Assembly (NCBI RefSeq): GCF_018687715.1
Contig: NC_056760.1
Location: 27,934,001-27,998,000, forward strand
Direction: 5' to 3'
Length of the DNA stretch: 64,000 nt
Source: Carya illinoinensis
Taxonomy: Eukaryota > Streptophyta > Magnoliopsida > Fagales > Juglandaceae
A program made the translations under genes and the position numbers. How positions within the stretch are numbered: position 1 is the first letter of the stretch; each line of letters begins with the position of its first letter. The notes under the pieces were generated by a model. It was not told where the DNA came from, did no database searches, and worked only from the letters and a program-made list of their open reading frames with translations. This document shows, one piece after another, positions 47,341-58,720 of the stretch.

Positions 47341-47517
47341 TTTCCATTTGGTCTGGTCCTGGGTGAAAAACCCCTGGACCAGGACTGGACTGAAAATACT
47401 TGGTTCTATAAAATCTAGATCGAAACCGACCAGACCCAGCCCCGGTTAGTCTGGTACGGACTGAAATGGCCAGTTCGGTGGGTTTATCAGGTCCGGACTG
47501 GCCGATTCTTATCTCTA
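47341..47517 (-). repeat. GC-rich block of GGTCTGG/GGACTGG motifs
   Basis: Repeated GGTCTGGTCC, GGACCAGGACTGGAC, CCGACCAGACCC and GGTCCGGACTGGCC cores. The minus strand starts TAGAGATAAGAATCGGCC, a form I associate with terminal regions of hAT-type elements. A loosely similar GATCGGTCCGTTTGGTCC stands at 45,832 on the far side of the AT-rich block, so the pair may bracket one element. Confidence 0.4.
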
Positions 47518-47539
47518 CTCAAAACCATATATTCTAAGA

Positions 47540-48090
47540 ACATCCTTCACCACTGTGTGGTAAGAATAGGGTTCAAGTCCTTGGAGTAAGCTTGGGACCC
47601 TTCACCCTCCGTAAATCTAAATGGTAACTCTTCAATTATGATCCAAGCTCAAGACCTACACCTTTTTGGGTCAAACTTCACAAACCCCTTCAATGTATTA
47701 CTCCCACTACTCCCATCCGCCACCTTATTAAGTCCGATCTCCAATCGACTTTTGTCTTTCTTCAAGTAGTCCGTATTTTATAGGACTCTTCTTACATTAT
47801 TCTTCTAAATTATTTTTAATCTCAAAAGTGCCATGTTGTTTATAGTGACACAATAAATAGCACCATAATAGTTATATTTTGCTTTTGGGTCATTGGGGTA
47901 ACCAACCATCCTCTAATTTTGTGAAATGTTCCCATACGATGAATAAGGTTTTTTATTTGGTGGACCCATGGATGTTCAGGTAGGTGTAGCTGATGTAACA
48001 CTAATACTAGTGTTTGGAGTTGGAGAAGTATTATTATCACTGACATTCGCTCAATCACCACTATCCATTAAACTTATCATACTATCAAAC
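47540..48090 (-). pseudogene. hAT-type transposase start with BED zinc finger, degraded
   Basis: Read on minus across two or three frames. SPTPNTSISVTSATPT is followed by MGPPNKKP, then a BED finger start VWEHFTKLEDG. The finger continues NDPKAKYNYYGAIY, where the Cys residues of the usual C-x2-C are changed to Tyr. Further on come KFDPKR and IIIEELPFRFTEGEGSQAY, the segment that follows the finger in ricesleeper-like hAT proteins. Many stops. The catalytic and dimerisation regions are missing. Confidence 0.6.
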
Positions 48091-48573
48091 CTTTGCAAAA
48101 TGGAAAGTATCAAAGATTTTAGGTTTTCAAAATTATACAAAATCACAAAATCAGACAAACATTCTAGGTTTTGAAAATCCTAATATAGTTTAGGGTTTCA
48201 ATTTTAGGGTTTCAGTTTCAAATTGTAACCTAAATACATTAGTCAAGGTGTTGTGAAAGGAATCATACATTCTAAAGGATTTTGAAGACTATTCAAAATT
48301 TGAAAGAACTATGTGAGGGGCTGTTGAATAGCTGGAAAAGGTCTAGGCACATTTAATGAAATTAAAAATGGAAGTACATTAGTTTCGAGTGAATGGATAC
48401 TTTGATATAGAACTAGAAAAATTGAATTTGGTTAATTCAACTATAAAACTCTGGAACAATTAGAAATTTACAAAAATGAAACCATTCTTAAAGAAGAATC
48501 ATGGGAATTAGAGAGCAAACTACCAAAAAATTTCCTTCACTTGTTCAATCAATTAGAAAACATTAAAATTGAC
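48091..48573. other. non-coding stretch left of the Tat element
   Basis: AT-rich, with repeated TTTAGGGTTTCA phrases near 48,190-48,215. It is probably the leader of the hAT remnant on minus. No gene was seen. Confidence 0.4.
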
Positions 48574-48966
48574 TGTAAAGTACGTGTCCCATTACTGAAC
48601 GTAATTGTCAGCTTACAAGTCAAAAGCAAATGGCACTGGATGCCTATGGCCACTTCGATGCATAAGTCAATAAAGATTGATGTATAATGACTCAAGTATA
48701 TGATCAGAAGTGATTTCAGAGTTACCTGGCACCCATATATATAGGCATAGGGACGTATGGGATCAGCACCGTGACTTGTTAAATTTCACAGCTAAGTAGC
48801 TGTGAAGTTTATCCCCAAATAATAGGAGTAGTTTGCTCGCCATATTATTGCTTATCCATCCTACTAACCAGAAGAGTATCAGGTCTTCATAGGCCTTTAG
48901 CTTGTTGCTTGGGCGATATCCATTATTATCCCTCGTGGTTGGGTTGGGCCAGTAGTAGACCCTCCA
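48574..48966 (-). repeat. Tat 3' LTR (393 bp)
   Basis: Matches the right LTR over its length. Shared phrases include AATAAAGATTGATGTATAATG and CTACTAACCAGAAGAGTATC (each given in part). Confidence 0.9.
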
Positions 48967-49470
48967 GTTACCCTGCTAATTCCCTTCACTCATAGGCATT
49001 GGGATTCATCATTAGCTAATACTTATTTATGACTGTGTTGATTTATTTAAAAGTTGTAAATTTATTTTTCGGGCTGTGAGTGACCTAGACTGGACTTCGA
49101 GCCTTTTAGCTACCCTACTAGCACCTTTACTGAACCTGATGGGCCACCCTGCTAGCCCATTAATATTTTTTTTTTCTGCTATTTCCAATTTTCAAGAAAG
49201 GGGATTTTGATTGTAAAGGATGTGGTAATGGTTACTGGGTAATGTACACCAGTTCCCCTTCTATCACATCATGTTGTCAGGTCATAATGATTCCTGCCGT
49301 CAGCCCCTTGTATCCCCAATTCAATTTGCATGCCACTCTCTTTTTCCCATTTTGTTTCTCATTTGCCTTCCTTGCTTCTCTTGCAATTTCTTGCCTTATC
49401 TTGCTTCTCATCTCTTGCGATTTCTTGCCTTCTCTTTGTATTCCTCACTCTACTTCCTCTTCATCTTTCA

Positions 49471-51010
49471 ATGGCTAAACACGACATTTCTTCTCGTCTC
49501 ATTGATGTGGAAGCTTCTCACATCTTGGATGTCTCATCCTTCGAAGGGTGTGGGTGGCTCTCTTTTCTTAGGTCTCGTGATTTGAAGAATCTACGAGAAG
49601 ACTTTGGTATCCCAGACATCACTCACCCCATCTCTTCTCTTAGGTGGCAAGGTTTCTCTAACTGTCTGTGCCTTGACATAGGGCTTGATGCTCCCATTCT
49701 ATCGCCCCATAGTAATCTCCTTGACCTCCTTCGCATTGCTCCTGCCTAACTTCATTCCCACGCGTGGACGGTTCTTCTCTGCGTGTGTGTTGTGTTTCGT
49801 ATGGCTCTTGAACCTGTCAGAGAAGAATACCCTGACTTGACTGCTTGGGAGTTCTTGGCGTTTTACCACATGTGATCGTCTGCTAAGGGCAACATTTTAA
49901 GTTTTCAGAAGAAAGATAAAGGACAGGCATTAGCTCACTTCAAGATCCACCACTCAAATGCTAAACAATGGACCAAAAGTTTCTCTTGATTTATGGTATT
50001 GGTTGGGATTATCTGAATTCAGAGACTCTCAAACAAGATTTCCCAATTAGGGATGCTTGGGGTGAAATCCCCAATGAGAAGGGCTTTCTAGCAGCCCTAG
50101 AACCCTTGTCCAAATGGGAACTATCCCAAATTAAAATGGTTCGCACTTGGGCTGAGGGCCATGCAGACGATCTTTGGATTGAGTACCTATTGACCCTTGC
50201 CAACATAGACTGCTTCTTGATGACACCTGACCATTATCACGTCAAAGGTTGTCTATTCTTGACCAAGGCCGTGATGCTACCCCCTCCACCGAAACGAGCT
50301 TCGAAGAAACACTCTGGCTCAAAAGATGCTTTCTCCCCTGCAAGAAAGAAAGGGTCTTTGGAAAAGAGAGGCGACACTTCTCTTGAGGTTGCTCCCCTTT
50401 TTGGTACTCTGTCTTATACATTTAACACATCACCAGCACGCACTACTTCCCCAGGCCTCAGTGATGCCAAGAGTTTAGCAAATCAAGCTCTCTTTGACTT
50501 GGCTACAACATTCAAGCTTGAAATTCCTCACCAGACGCCTATCTTGGCGTCCAACCTTGTTTTTGAGTTCCCCACGTTTGAGAATTTGGTGGGGGATGGT
50601 GAGTTGAGTGCTGATGTTGCAGCTGCCCTTTGTTTTGACTCTACTAGTAAGGAGCTTCTAAGTGGGGAGACAGGTTCTGGCTTGGGTGAAGAAAAGGCTG
50701 TCACCCTGGGTAGTGAGCAATGTTTTGTTGAGGGCAACAAGGAAACAGCTACTAGTAGGGGCAGTGAGGTAGATAATGCTGCCCAGAAAGAAGGTCGCGA
50801 AGATACCCCGTCAAGCGGCGTGGACGGTTAAGGTGGCAAAAATGAGAATGAGGCTCCTCTTGTAGAAGAAATTGATGAGAACATTGAGGTGAGAAGTTCC
50901 CCACGTCATTTGCTGCCAACCACTATCTCTAGGGAAGAGACTCCATCTTTCGATGGGAGTCAGCGGCGTGAGAGTCTCTTTCCCTTCCACTTTTCCTTCC
51001 TATTTTGAAG
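49471..51010 (+). pseudogene. opposite-strand open region of the Tat element (putative gypsy-type transposon family)
   Basis: This is the strand opposite to gag-pol, next to the 3' LTR. It starts MAKHDISSRLIDVE (49,471) and has a stop at 49,747 and another near 49,875. It shifts frame near 49,970, then stays open to 50,831 (287 codons), with a further readable stretch to ~51,010 past one stop. Segments: LLRIAPAQL-like LDLLRIAPA, EEYPDLTAWEFLAFYHM, then FLLIYGIGWDYLNSETL and KQDFPIRDAWGEIPN, then a Lys/Ser/Glu-rich, acidic low-complexity tail. The layout recalls the antisense ORF of Grande/Ogre-type Tat elements (Pfam 'putative gypsy type transposon'). Function unknown in any plant. Ordinary codon texture suggests it once encoded a protein. 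Confidence 0.7.
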
Positions 51011-51429
51011 ACGACACTAGATCTTCTCTTTTAGAGGGAAGCATTTTCTTGGGTGGCCTTGTTAGCGAACACTAGTTCTGTTCGCCCAATAGGTGGTTTT
51101 GGTGCCACCCCCAAGGGGGGTATTGATTCAGCTATAGTGCCGCCTAGGGCTAATTTGTTTGATGCTTGCTGTGGCTAGGAGGAAATTCGGGGTGGTGCAT
51201 CCTCTTCCTCTACCACTACCTAGAGTGAAGCCATCGTAAAATGGCCAAGCGACTGAGGCAATTTCTTCTAGGGTAATTTTAGTTGCTCATGATCCTTTGT
51301 TCACTTATCGGCTAGCATTAGTTATTTTGCTTTGGAATTTGACTTTTGCAAGTCATCAATGACTTAGCAGCTTGGATCATGGTAGATCAGGTTGATTTGG
51401 AGGATAATTCAACCCTAAAAGTCTATTAC
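51011..51429 (+). other. continuation of the Tat 3' region, degraded
   Basis: Contains short readable pieces (for example GGFGATPKGGIDSA) but many stops. Probably the tail of the opposite-strand open region. No domain was recognised. Confidence 0.35.
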
Positions 51430-52325
51430 TTGTAAACATAAGATTACTCTTAATTTTTGAAAATAAATTGTAAAAACAAAAAGCCATGACATCGAAATCA
51501 CAATAATCAAACTCATTTTCTCCAATTTCCTCTTACGCCTCTCTAATTCAATTTCAACTTGATGTCTAGTGGTTTGAATGTTCATTGAGACTTGTATGTT
51601 ATGGAGGTTGGTTTTTAACCGATGAATTGTCTTCTTGCCATATGCTGGTATTTCAGGATCATACTAACAGAAAAACTTGCAAGCCTGCCTAGCCTACATA
51701 GGTGACAAACATTAAATTTTTCATCATCTGTGGTACAATAATAATGGTATTAAAATGTGTAATGAAGATGATTTCAATTTTTACCTCATAGTTTAAGCAC
51801 TCGAAAAAGCGGCAACCTTATTATTGTTAATATGAGTAGTTAGTCAACTTAGTTTAATACCACAATAACATATTGGGTATTCATACTAACAATAGTTTGC
51901 TGACTGTGAAATATTGGTAGTGCTACTACTTGACCCAGGCATTGGATTGTTATCTTTGGGTATGTTTCATGTTTGTAGGCCAACAGTAAGCACTTCCAAC
52001 GACGACACCCAACAACGATAGTCGAGGGGGTCAACAACCAATATCATACCAAATGACACAAAATGGAGAGCATGGTTTTTCTATCACCGGCTCAAGACCC
52101 AAATGGTAACATCGCATGGTCATTGAGGAAATGACCATAAATTTCCTATGTTCCCACTAGGCTTTGTCGTCATCACAATCGAGGGGTTTTAATTTACACA
52201 TTACTTCTCTATCACAACATAACACAAAGCAATGATATAGTACAAAGTAATAAAAAAAAACTGACCAATTCACATATTCACACAAAGAAACAACCAAACA
52301 ACATACAAATCACAATAATGCTAAA
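51430..52325. other. unassigned insertion-like segment in the Tat element
   Basis: Not Tat-like in texture. On minus, ~51,690-51,520 reads DPEIPAYGKKTIHRLKTN and then RHQVEIELERRKRKLEKM, a charged helix that could be the end of a transposon-encoded accessory protein. No family is assigned. It lies immediately left of a segment with terminal inverted repeats and may belong to the same insertion. Confidence 0.3.
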
Positions 52326-53968
52326 TAAGAGCATTCTCATCCAGTGCCTTTATATCGAGTGTATAAATAAATGGGGCTCAGAATGGTGTAAATATTGACA
52401 ACATGTGTAAGTGAGGAGCCCAACATCGAATGGCTGCAAAACCTCATCCAAACCTTGATTGCCTTTTGTGGAAAGTACCACAAACTACAATATGGCCATC
52501 TGGGTAAGGATTACCTCGCCATATCAATGGGGTCCCTTTAACACTTGTGAATTAACCCCCACTATAACAATATCATCATAACCTAATAATAGCCACCCTT
52601 CCCTGAGAGATACCAAATACTGCAAAGGACCCAACAACATGAAATAAATTACCTCAGAAAGAGCAATGAAAGTGTACATAGCAATCAAATTGCACATAAG
52701 CAATGACACATCACATAGCATTGAAACTGAAAAAATTAATTGAAATAGCACATTGCAATGGGTCTAAATAGACCAACCCAAGGCATTGAAATAGATCAAA
52801 ATATCACAACACAGCATTGAAACAGGACATAAGCAATGACACAACACATAGCATTGAAATTGAAAACAATTATTTGAAACAACACATTGCAATGGGTCTA
52901 CACAAACCAACCCAACAGATTCTCACAACTACAGAGTGATGGAGGAAGCAAAAAAAGTTGCATGAGTTTCCAGATTCTCACAACTACATAGTGATGGGTT
53001 TGTATTAAAAAAAGTTGCAGCTATACAAATTCTCACAACTGCAAAGTGATGGATTTGTGTAAAAAAAATTGCAGCTATACAGATTCTCACAACTACACAG
53101 ACCAACTACAGATTCTCAAAACTACACAGATTAGGCTTTTATTGAAAAAAAAATATATTAAAAAACAGCATTACGAATAACCAGAAGGCATATAGATGGG
53201 TTTCTGTGTTATGTGAAAATAAGATGAAACTATAGAGTGATTAATTGTAGTTATAACATTGAAGCTTGGTGGCCAGCCATGGAGGATCTCGATTCTCACA
53301 AAGTCCAGTGATAGAGGAAGCTGAAACATATTAGAAATGCCACAAATAACATTGATCTAAACCACTAATTACAAAGATGCATTGAAAATAACAAAAGAAA
53401 CCCATAAAGATTAGAGTTAATTCATAAATGGGAGATCCTAAAAAAGCTAGGGTTTTGACTTAGCAAGAATATATCTCGAAATACATACAAACATGGAGGA
53501 AATCGAGAGTGAGGGATATGAAATGCAATAGAGAAGCTCAGTTTAAAGCCACGAAGGATCCTAATTCTCACAAAGTCTAGTGATGGAAGATGCCGAAACA
53601 TAGAATGTGTGAGAGAGAATGAGGGAATCTAGCCATGGAGGAAACCGAGAGTGGATATGACTTGCAAAATGATGTTCAAGGAAGAGGATGCACTCGATGG
53701 TAGTTGCATTGCAAGGGAGGGGCGATATGGATGAGGGCACCCAACTGTCAAGAGAAAGAAATATGGGACAACGATGGGCTAGGGAAAGAAAATAATATTT
53801 GGGGATGTACAATCATTCCTCAAATATGGGGAGCCTCTGTAGCACCCGTAAACCTCATCCCCATTTTAAGGATCAGGATGAAGTGAGATTTTTGTTGAAA
53901 ACCCTAAAACTTTCCCCAAAATATAGGGATAAAAGAGAGATGCGTTGTCTAATAGGAATGCTCTTAAA
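52325..53968. mobile_element. DNA-transposon-like insertion with terminal inverted repeats
   Basis: The left end reads TAAGAGCATTCTCATCC and the right end (53,955-53,968), read on minus, TAAGAGCATTCCTATT. The interior is non-coding with internal repeats: CATAAGCAATGACACA(T/A)CACAT occurs twice near 52,700 and 52,830 (given in part), and ACAGATTCTCACAACTAC occurs several times at 52,915-53,120. TAA/TTA at the edges would suit a PIF/Harbinger-type element, but a clean three-base duplication could not be confirmed. Confidence 0.5.
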
Positions 53969-54159
53969 TGAACAACCATTTTGGCTTTAATAGTTTTTGA
54001 CCTCTTTGCTTTGTATGCTCTTGGAGTATATCATTTTTGTTGCTTGGGCTATGATTTCCCTCTGCTACGTTGATTTGGTTTTACCTTTGCTTTTGTCTTT
54101 GGGTAGAGGTTGGGGTGATGCAGTTTGTTCCCCTTTGTTTTCATTTGCTTTTTCCGTTA

Positions 54160-55110
54160 GTGCTGCACACATTGACTTCAAGGGTGGCGTGGTCTGTTGA
54201 CCTCTGCACCCTATTTTACTTGGCACCGTGAGTCTTTTAGACTCATAGTTGCTGTTTAAGGGTGGCATGGTTTGTTCAACTCTGCGCCCCATTTTTTCTT
54301 GGCCCCACGAGTCTTTTAGACTTGTTATTAGTGTTTTAGGGTGGCGTGGTTTGTTGACATCTGCGCCCCTTTTTACTTGGTACTGCAAGTCTTTTAGATT
54401 CATCATTGATGTTTAAGGGTGGCATGGTCTATTGACCTCCATGCCCCTTTTAACATGTCAACGTGAGTCTTTTAGACTTGTCATTGATGTTTAAGGGTGA
54501 TATGGTTTATTGATCTCTGTGCCCCCTTTTTACTTGGTACCGCGAGTCTTTTAGACTCATCATTGGTGCGAAAAGGTGGAGTGGTCAGTTGACCTCCGCA
54601 CCCCTTTTGACTTGTTGCTGCTAGTCTTTTAGACTTGTTATTGGTGTTTAAGGGTGGAATGGTCTATTGAATTCCACACCCCTTTTTTTACTTAGCACAA
54701 CAAGTCTTTTAGGCTCATCATTAGTGTTTAAGGGTGGGGTGACCTGTTGACCTCCACACCCCTTTTTTTATTTGGCACGATGAGTCTTTTAGGTTCATCA
54801 TTGGTATTTAAGGGTGGTATGGTCCGTTGACCTCCGCACCCTTTTTTTACTTGGCACCATGAGTCTTTTAGGCTCGTCATTGATATTTAAGAGTGGTGTG
54901 GTCCATTAACCTCCATGCCCTTTTTACATTTCACCACGAGTCTTTCAGGCTCGTCATTGGTATTTAAGAGTGGTGTTGTCCATTAACCTCCATGCCCTTT
55001 TTACATGGCACAACAAGTCTTTTAGACTCGTCATTGGTATTTAAGGGTAGCATGTTTCATTGACCTCCGCGTCATTGGTCTTTTAGGCTCGACATTGGTA
55101 TTTAAGGGTG
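54160..55110. repeat. ~78-bp tandem array, 12 units, in the Tat 3' region
   Basis: Each unit carries GAGTCTTTTAGACTCGTCAT (variants), then TTGGTGTTTAAGGGTGG(C/T) and TTGACCTCCGCACCCCTTTT. Units begin near 54,230, 54,309, 54,389, 54,466, 54,544, 54,624, 54,702, 54,782, 54,862, 54,939, 55,015 and 55,076. The last unit is shortened. The array lies just beyond the integrase end. Open minus frames here (54,065-54,406) are repeat-driven. Confidence 0.92.
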
Positions 55111-55219
55111 GAGCTCCCACAAATGATCTAAAAACATACAAAAAATTGCAGGAAAAAATGATGCAAGAATAGAGAATAAAATATTATCACGGGTAAAATT
55201 TCTTCAAGTGCTCTGCATT

Positions 55220-56240
55220 CTAGGGGTGTTGTACTTCTTTACCTTGGTTGTCCTTTTAGCAGTAGGACCCTGGTCTGTGGTTAGCAACTACCATGTATGG
55301 TCCCTCCCAACAAGGCTCTAACTTGCCTTCTTCTTTGGTGGTGACTTCGCTCTTCTTCAGGACCAGTTCCCCTATCTTGAATGTTTTAGATTTTACTCTT
55401 TTGTTGAAGTACTGCCCATCTTTTTTTTTTTGTTCTCTTTTCCATGCAACAATTTGATCTTGGTGCTCCTTCATAGCTTTTTCATTTTGGGGTGTTGAGA
55501 AGTGACGAGTTCAGAAACTTGGTAGCCCTACTTCTACTAGGGGTATAGCCTCGCACCCATGTATTATTGTGAATGGGGTATCTCTCATGGGTGTCTTCAC
55601 TGTTGTTCTTTAAGCCCATAGTACTCCTGGCAATTATGTTGCTCATTCCTCTTTCTTGTCTGTGAGTTTCTTCTTTAGAATTGCTAGCAACATTTTGTTT
55701 GTCACCTCTGCTTGCCCATTTGCTTGTAGGTGCCCTGGAGAGGAGTACTTATCTTGTATTTTTAGCTCGACACACCATTCTTAGCAATGATCTGAATCGA
55801 ATTGGTGCCCATTGTCTGGGACTATACTTTGTGGAATGCCATATCAGCATATGATGTTTTTCCATAAGAACCTTGTTATGGCCTTGCTCATTATGGTCAC
55901 CAGTAGCTTCGCCTCCACCCATTTGGTGAAGTAATCGATTGCTACAATCATGAATTTGATGCTCCCCTTTCTAAGTAGGTGAGTTACAACTAAATCAACT
56001 CTTCATTAGGTGAACGCCAACAAGTGGTCATAGGGGTGAACTCCTCTTGGGGGGGAGGGGGAGCATATTGTGCTTCTTGTAGAGAAATACACTGGAGGCA
56101 AAGCCCCTTTTGTAGAGAACCCCATCTACAAACATAAACCTTGTTGCCTTCCTTTCCTTTTAGGTGGTCGCCTATGTCAAGATATTTAACCACATTGTCG
56201 GCCCACTTGGGGATGTTTGAGCCCATCATGCACACCTCTA
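55220..56240 (-). pseudogene. Tat integrase, broken
   Basis: Catalytic core on minus: FIVVAIDYFTKWVEAK (first Asp), IVPDNGHQFDS (second Asp) and ANGQAEVTNK (Glu). All three acidic residues are present. The C-terminal domain at 55,474-55,256 reads YFNKRVKSKTFKIGELVL and CWEGPYMVVANHRPG. Stops after DSDHC and in the stretch before the C-terminal domain, plus a frame change near 55,500, inactivate it. Confidence 0.88.
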
Positions 56241-56259
56241 TCCCTATGGCTTAGACTTC

Positions 56260-56700
56260 AACGACTCGCTTTTTGACCTACCAAGGGAGGGGTGCATCCT
56301 CCATCCCTAATGCTGTGAGTGCCAACCTATACACCACTACATTATCTTCTCGGGGTACTCGAGATATGCTGAAATATGAAAATCGGTCGCACGCCTTGCA
56401 AACCCAAACTAGATACTTTTTTAACTTCTCGCCTTTGGTGGCGTACAACCCCAATACCTGGTTAACCACCATCTAGGAGTCTGATTTTACATCTACGTTA
56501 TTTGCCCTAATGCTGTGGCTATTGAAAGCCTTGCCACCAACACCTCATACTTTGGTTCGTTGTTGGTCGTCTTGAAGGTAAGGGTTGCCATGTAATAATA
56601 CTCTTGGCCTTCATGACTAACTATGTGGATTCCTACCCGTCATCCTGTTAGGCAAGAAGGGCCATCTATAAAGAGAGCCCATGGCTTTGCTATCGGGACT
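56260..56700 (-). pseudogene. Tat second (archaeal-like) RNase H
   Basis: The minus reading shows MVVNQVLGLYATKGEKLKKY, then FSYFSISRVPREDN and LALTALGMED. Tat elements have an additional RNase H of the 'aRNH' type after the ordinary one, with a DSQLVVNQV-like motif. The Asp-Ser-Gln just before VVNQV is altered by a stop in this copy. It lies between the first RNase H and integrase, as expected for the lineage. Confidence 0.75.
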
Positions 56701-58100
56701 ACCACTGTTTCTGGGGGAAATCTGAGAATTCAGTGGCGAAGTCTGCCAATGCTTGCCATTTCACCACCTTTCTTGGCATATACTTTATATTGAATTCGCT
56801 TAACTCAACCGACCACCCTACTAACCTTCTTGAGTTGTCTAGTCTCTACAACACCTTTGCCAGCAGGCTTTTTGTGAGCACCTTTGTCATGTGGGCTTGG
56901 AAATATGGGCATAGTCTTTTGGCTGCTGTGACTAAGGTGAAGGCTAATATCTCCACTTATGGGTACCTTACCTTTGCTCCTCTTAAGGCTCGACTTATGT
57001 AGTACATAGGAAGTTGAGTGGCACCTTCCTCTTTGACTAAGACGGCTGAGATGGTATGTCAGGAAACCACCAAATACGTATAGAGTATATCCCCTTTTTC
57101 TGGTTGTTTTAGAAGCGGCTGATTGGCCAGGTGCTACTTCCATTTCTCAAGGGCTTCATCACACTTTTCATTCTAAGGGTGTATCTTGCGTAATACCCAA
57201 AAGAAAGGGAGGCATCTGTCCTTCGACCTCGAAACAAATCTATTCAAGGTGGCTATGTTCCTCATTATCGTTGGGTGTCATTTAGGTTTTTGGGCAGTTT
57301 CAAGTTTAGGATCGCATCAATCTTTTTGGGAGAGACTTCAATTCCTCTTTTGGATACAATGTACCCTAAGAAATTCCCTGATCTAACCTCGAACACACAC
57401 TATTTTGGTTTAATTTCATTTTATATTGGTGTAAGATTGTGAATGCCTCTCTTAGGTGGGCCAAATGTTGGGTGGATTCTTTGCTTTTCATCAATAAGTC
57501 GTTCACATACACTTCCATCTACTTTCCTATCTAGTCTTTAAACATTCCGTTGACTAGCCTCTGATAGGTTGCCTCGCATTCTTCAAGCCGAATGGCATGA
57601 TTAGATAGCAATATAATCCCCTATCTGTAATGAACGATGTCTTCTCCTTGTCCATTGGGTGCATTTGGATTTGATTATATCTTGAGTAGACATCCATGAA
57701 ACTTAACATCTTATGTCTCGTAGTAGCATCCACAATAATGTCAATTCATGGTAGGGGAAAACTATCCTTTGGGCAAGCTGTGTTTAAGCCAGCGAAGTCT
57801 ATGGATATTCTCCATTTCCCATTAGCCTTATTCATAAGGGCAACGTCAGATAACCACTCTGGTTAGTAGGCTCCTCTGATGAAACCGGCGGCAAGCAAGC
57901 ATTCTACTTCCTCAAGGATGGCGGCATATTTCTTAACATTAAATGATCTCCTTTTCTAGTGGACTTTCTTGTGCGTGGGGTCTACATATAGGTGGTGGTC
58001 TATAATGCTGTTATCTATTCTTGGCATCTCTTTATAGCTCCAAGCAAATATGTCCCAGTATTCTACTAGCAACTGTTTTAGGGCGCCTCTATCCTGTTGG
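56700..58100 (-). pseudogene. Tat reverse transcriptase and first RNase H, broken
   Basis: RT on minus: TSFITDRGLYCYLIMPFGLKNA, with TYQRLVNGMF close by in another frame, then MEVYVNDLLMKSK at ~57,480-57,530. The usual YVDD is YVND here, so the first of the paired catalytic Asp residues is changed. RNase H (57,140-56,700) reads SAVLVKEEGATQLPMYYIS, then PYFQAHMTKVLT and WSVELSEFNIKYMPR, ending KWQALADFATEF. Stops and frame changes are scattered. Confidence 0.88.
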
Positions 58101-58185
58101 GGGACTTGGGTCCCAATTCGTGTGGTGGTGTTAGGTCAGTTAGGATACAATGTCATGATCTCCACACCCTTTACAAAGGAAACTG

Positions 58186-58720
58186 CTAGGAGGTCTCCTG
58201 GTTGTAATTTTTGTTGTCGCTTGCAATAGTGTACACTTCATTCTTATTGTTTTTCAACTCTTGCACATAACACTCTCGTGCTAGAGCCTGCTCGCCCCAT
58301 GCTTCTCCTACCTCGCCATCAGTTGGGAATTTCATCTTGAGGTGGTAGATGAATGTGATTTCCCTGAGGTTTTTAAGTGCTAGCTGCCCTAGTAAGGCGT
58401 TATATGATGACGGGGCCTTCAAGACCAAGAAATTAGTCATGGTAGTGGTTGTACGCATTTCCATTTCTGCTATTGCTGGGAGGGTTATGGCACCTACTGG
58501 TTGTATTACATGTCTGGAGAAGCCTTTTAGTGGTATTGGAGAGGGTTTTAGCTTAGCCGCATCAATGCCTACTTTTGTGAAGGCCTCCCAAAATGATGTC
58601 TGCTGAGCTGCTGTTATTAATAAGTATACTCCTAATCTTGTAATTGGCGACCAGAAGGGTTACCACTAATGCATTGTCGTGTGGGTACAACACTCCTTCC
58701 TAGTCTTCTTCCCTGAAAGA
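58186..58720 (-). pseudogene. Tat protease region
   Basis: The minus reading at 58,464-58,186 shows TNFLVLKAPSSYNALLGQLA, then YHLKMKFPTDGEVGEAWGEQ and ARECYVQEL, the segment that follows the active site in Tat aspartic proteases. The active-site end upstream (58,500-58,720) is readable only in pieces. Frame changes separate it from gag. Confidence 0.7.

Noticed and set aside
49242..49585. Hydrophobic plus frames overlapping the start of the opposite-strand open region
   Set aside because: They are out of register with the better-supported frame starting at 49,471 and are leader-like and Leu/Phe-rich.
54160..55110. CRISPR-like periodicity of ~78 bases
   Set aside because: The whole unit is repeated with no unique spacers; it is the tandem array of a Tat element.
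56733..57002. Plus-strand 89-codon frame
   Set aside because: Antisense shadow of the Tat RNase H on minus.
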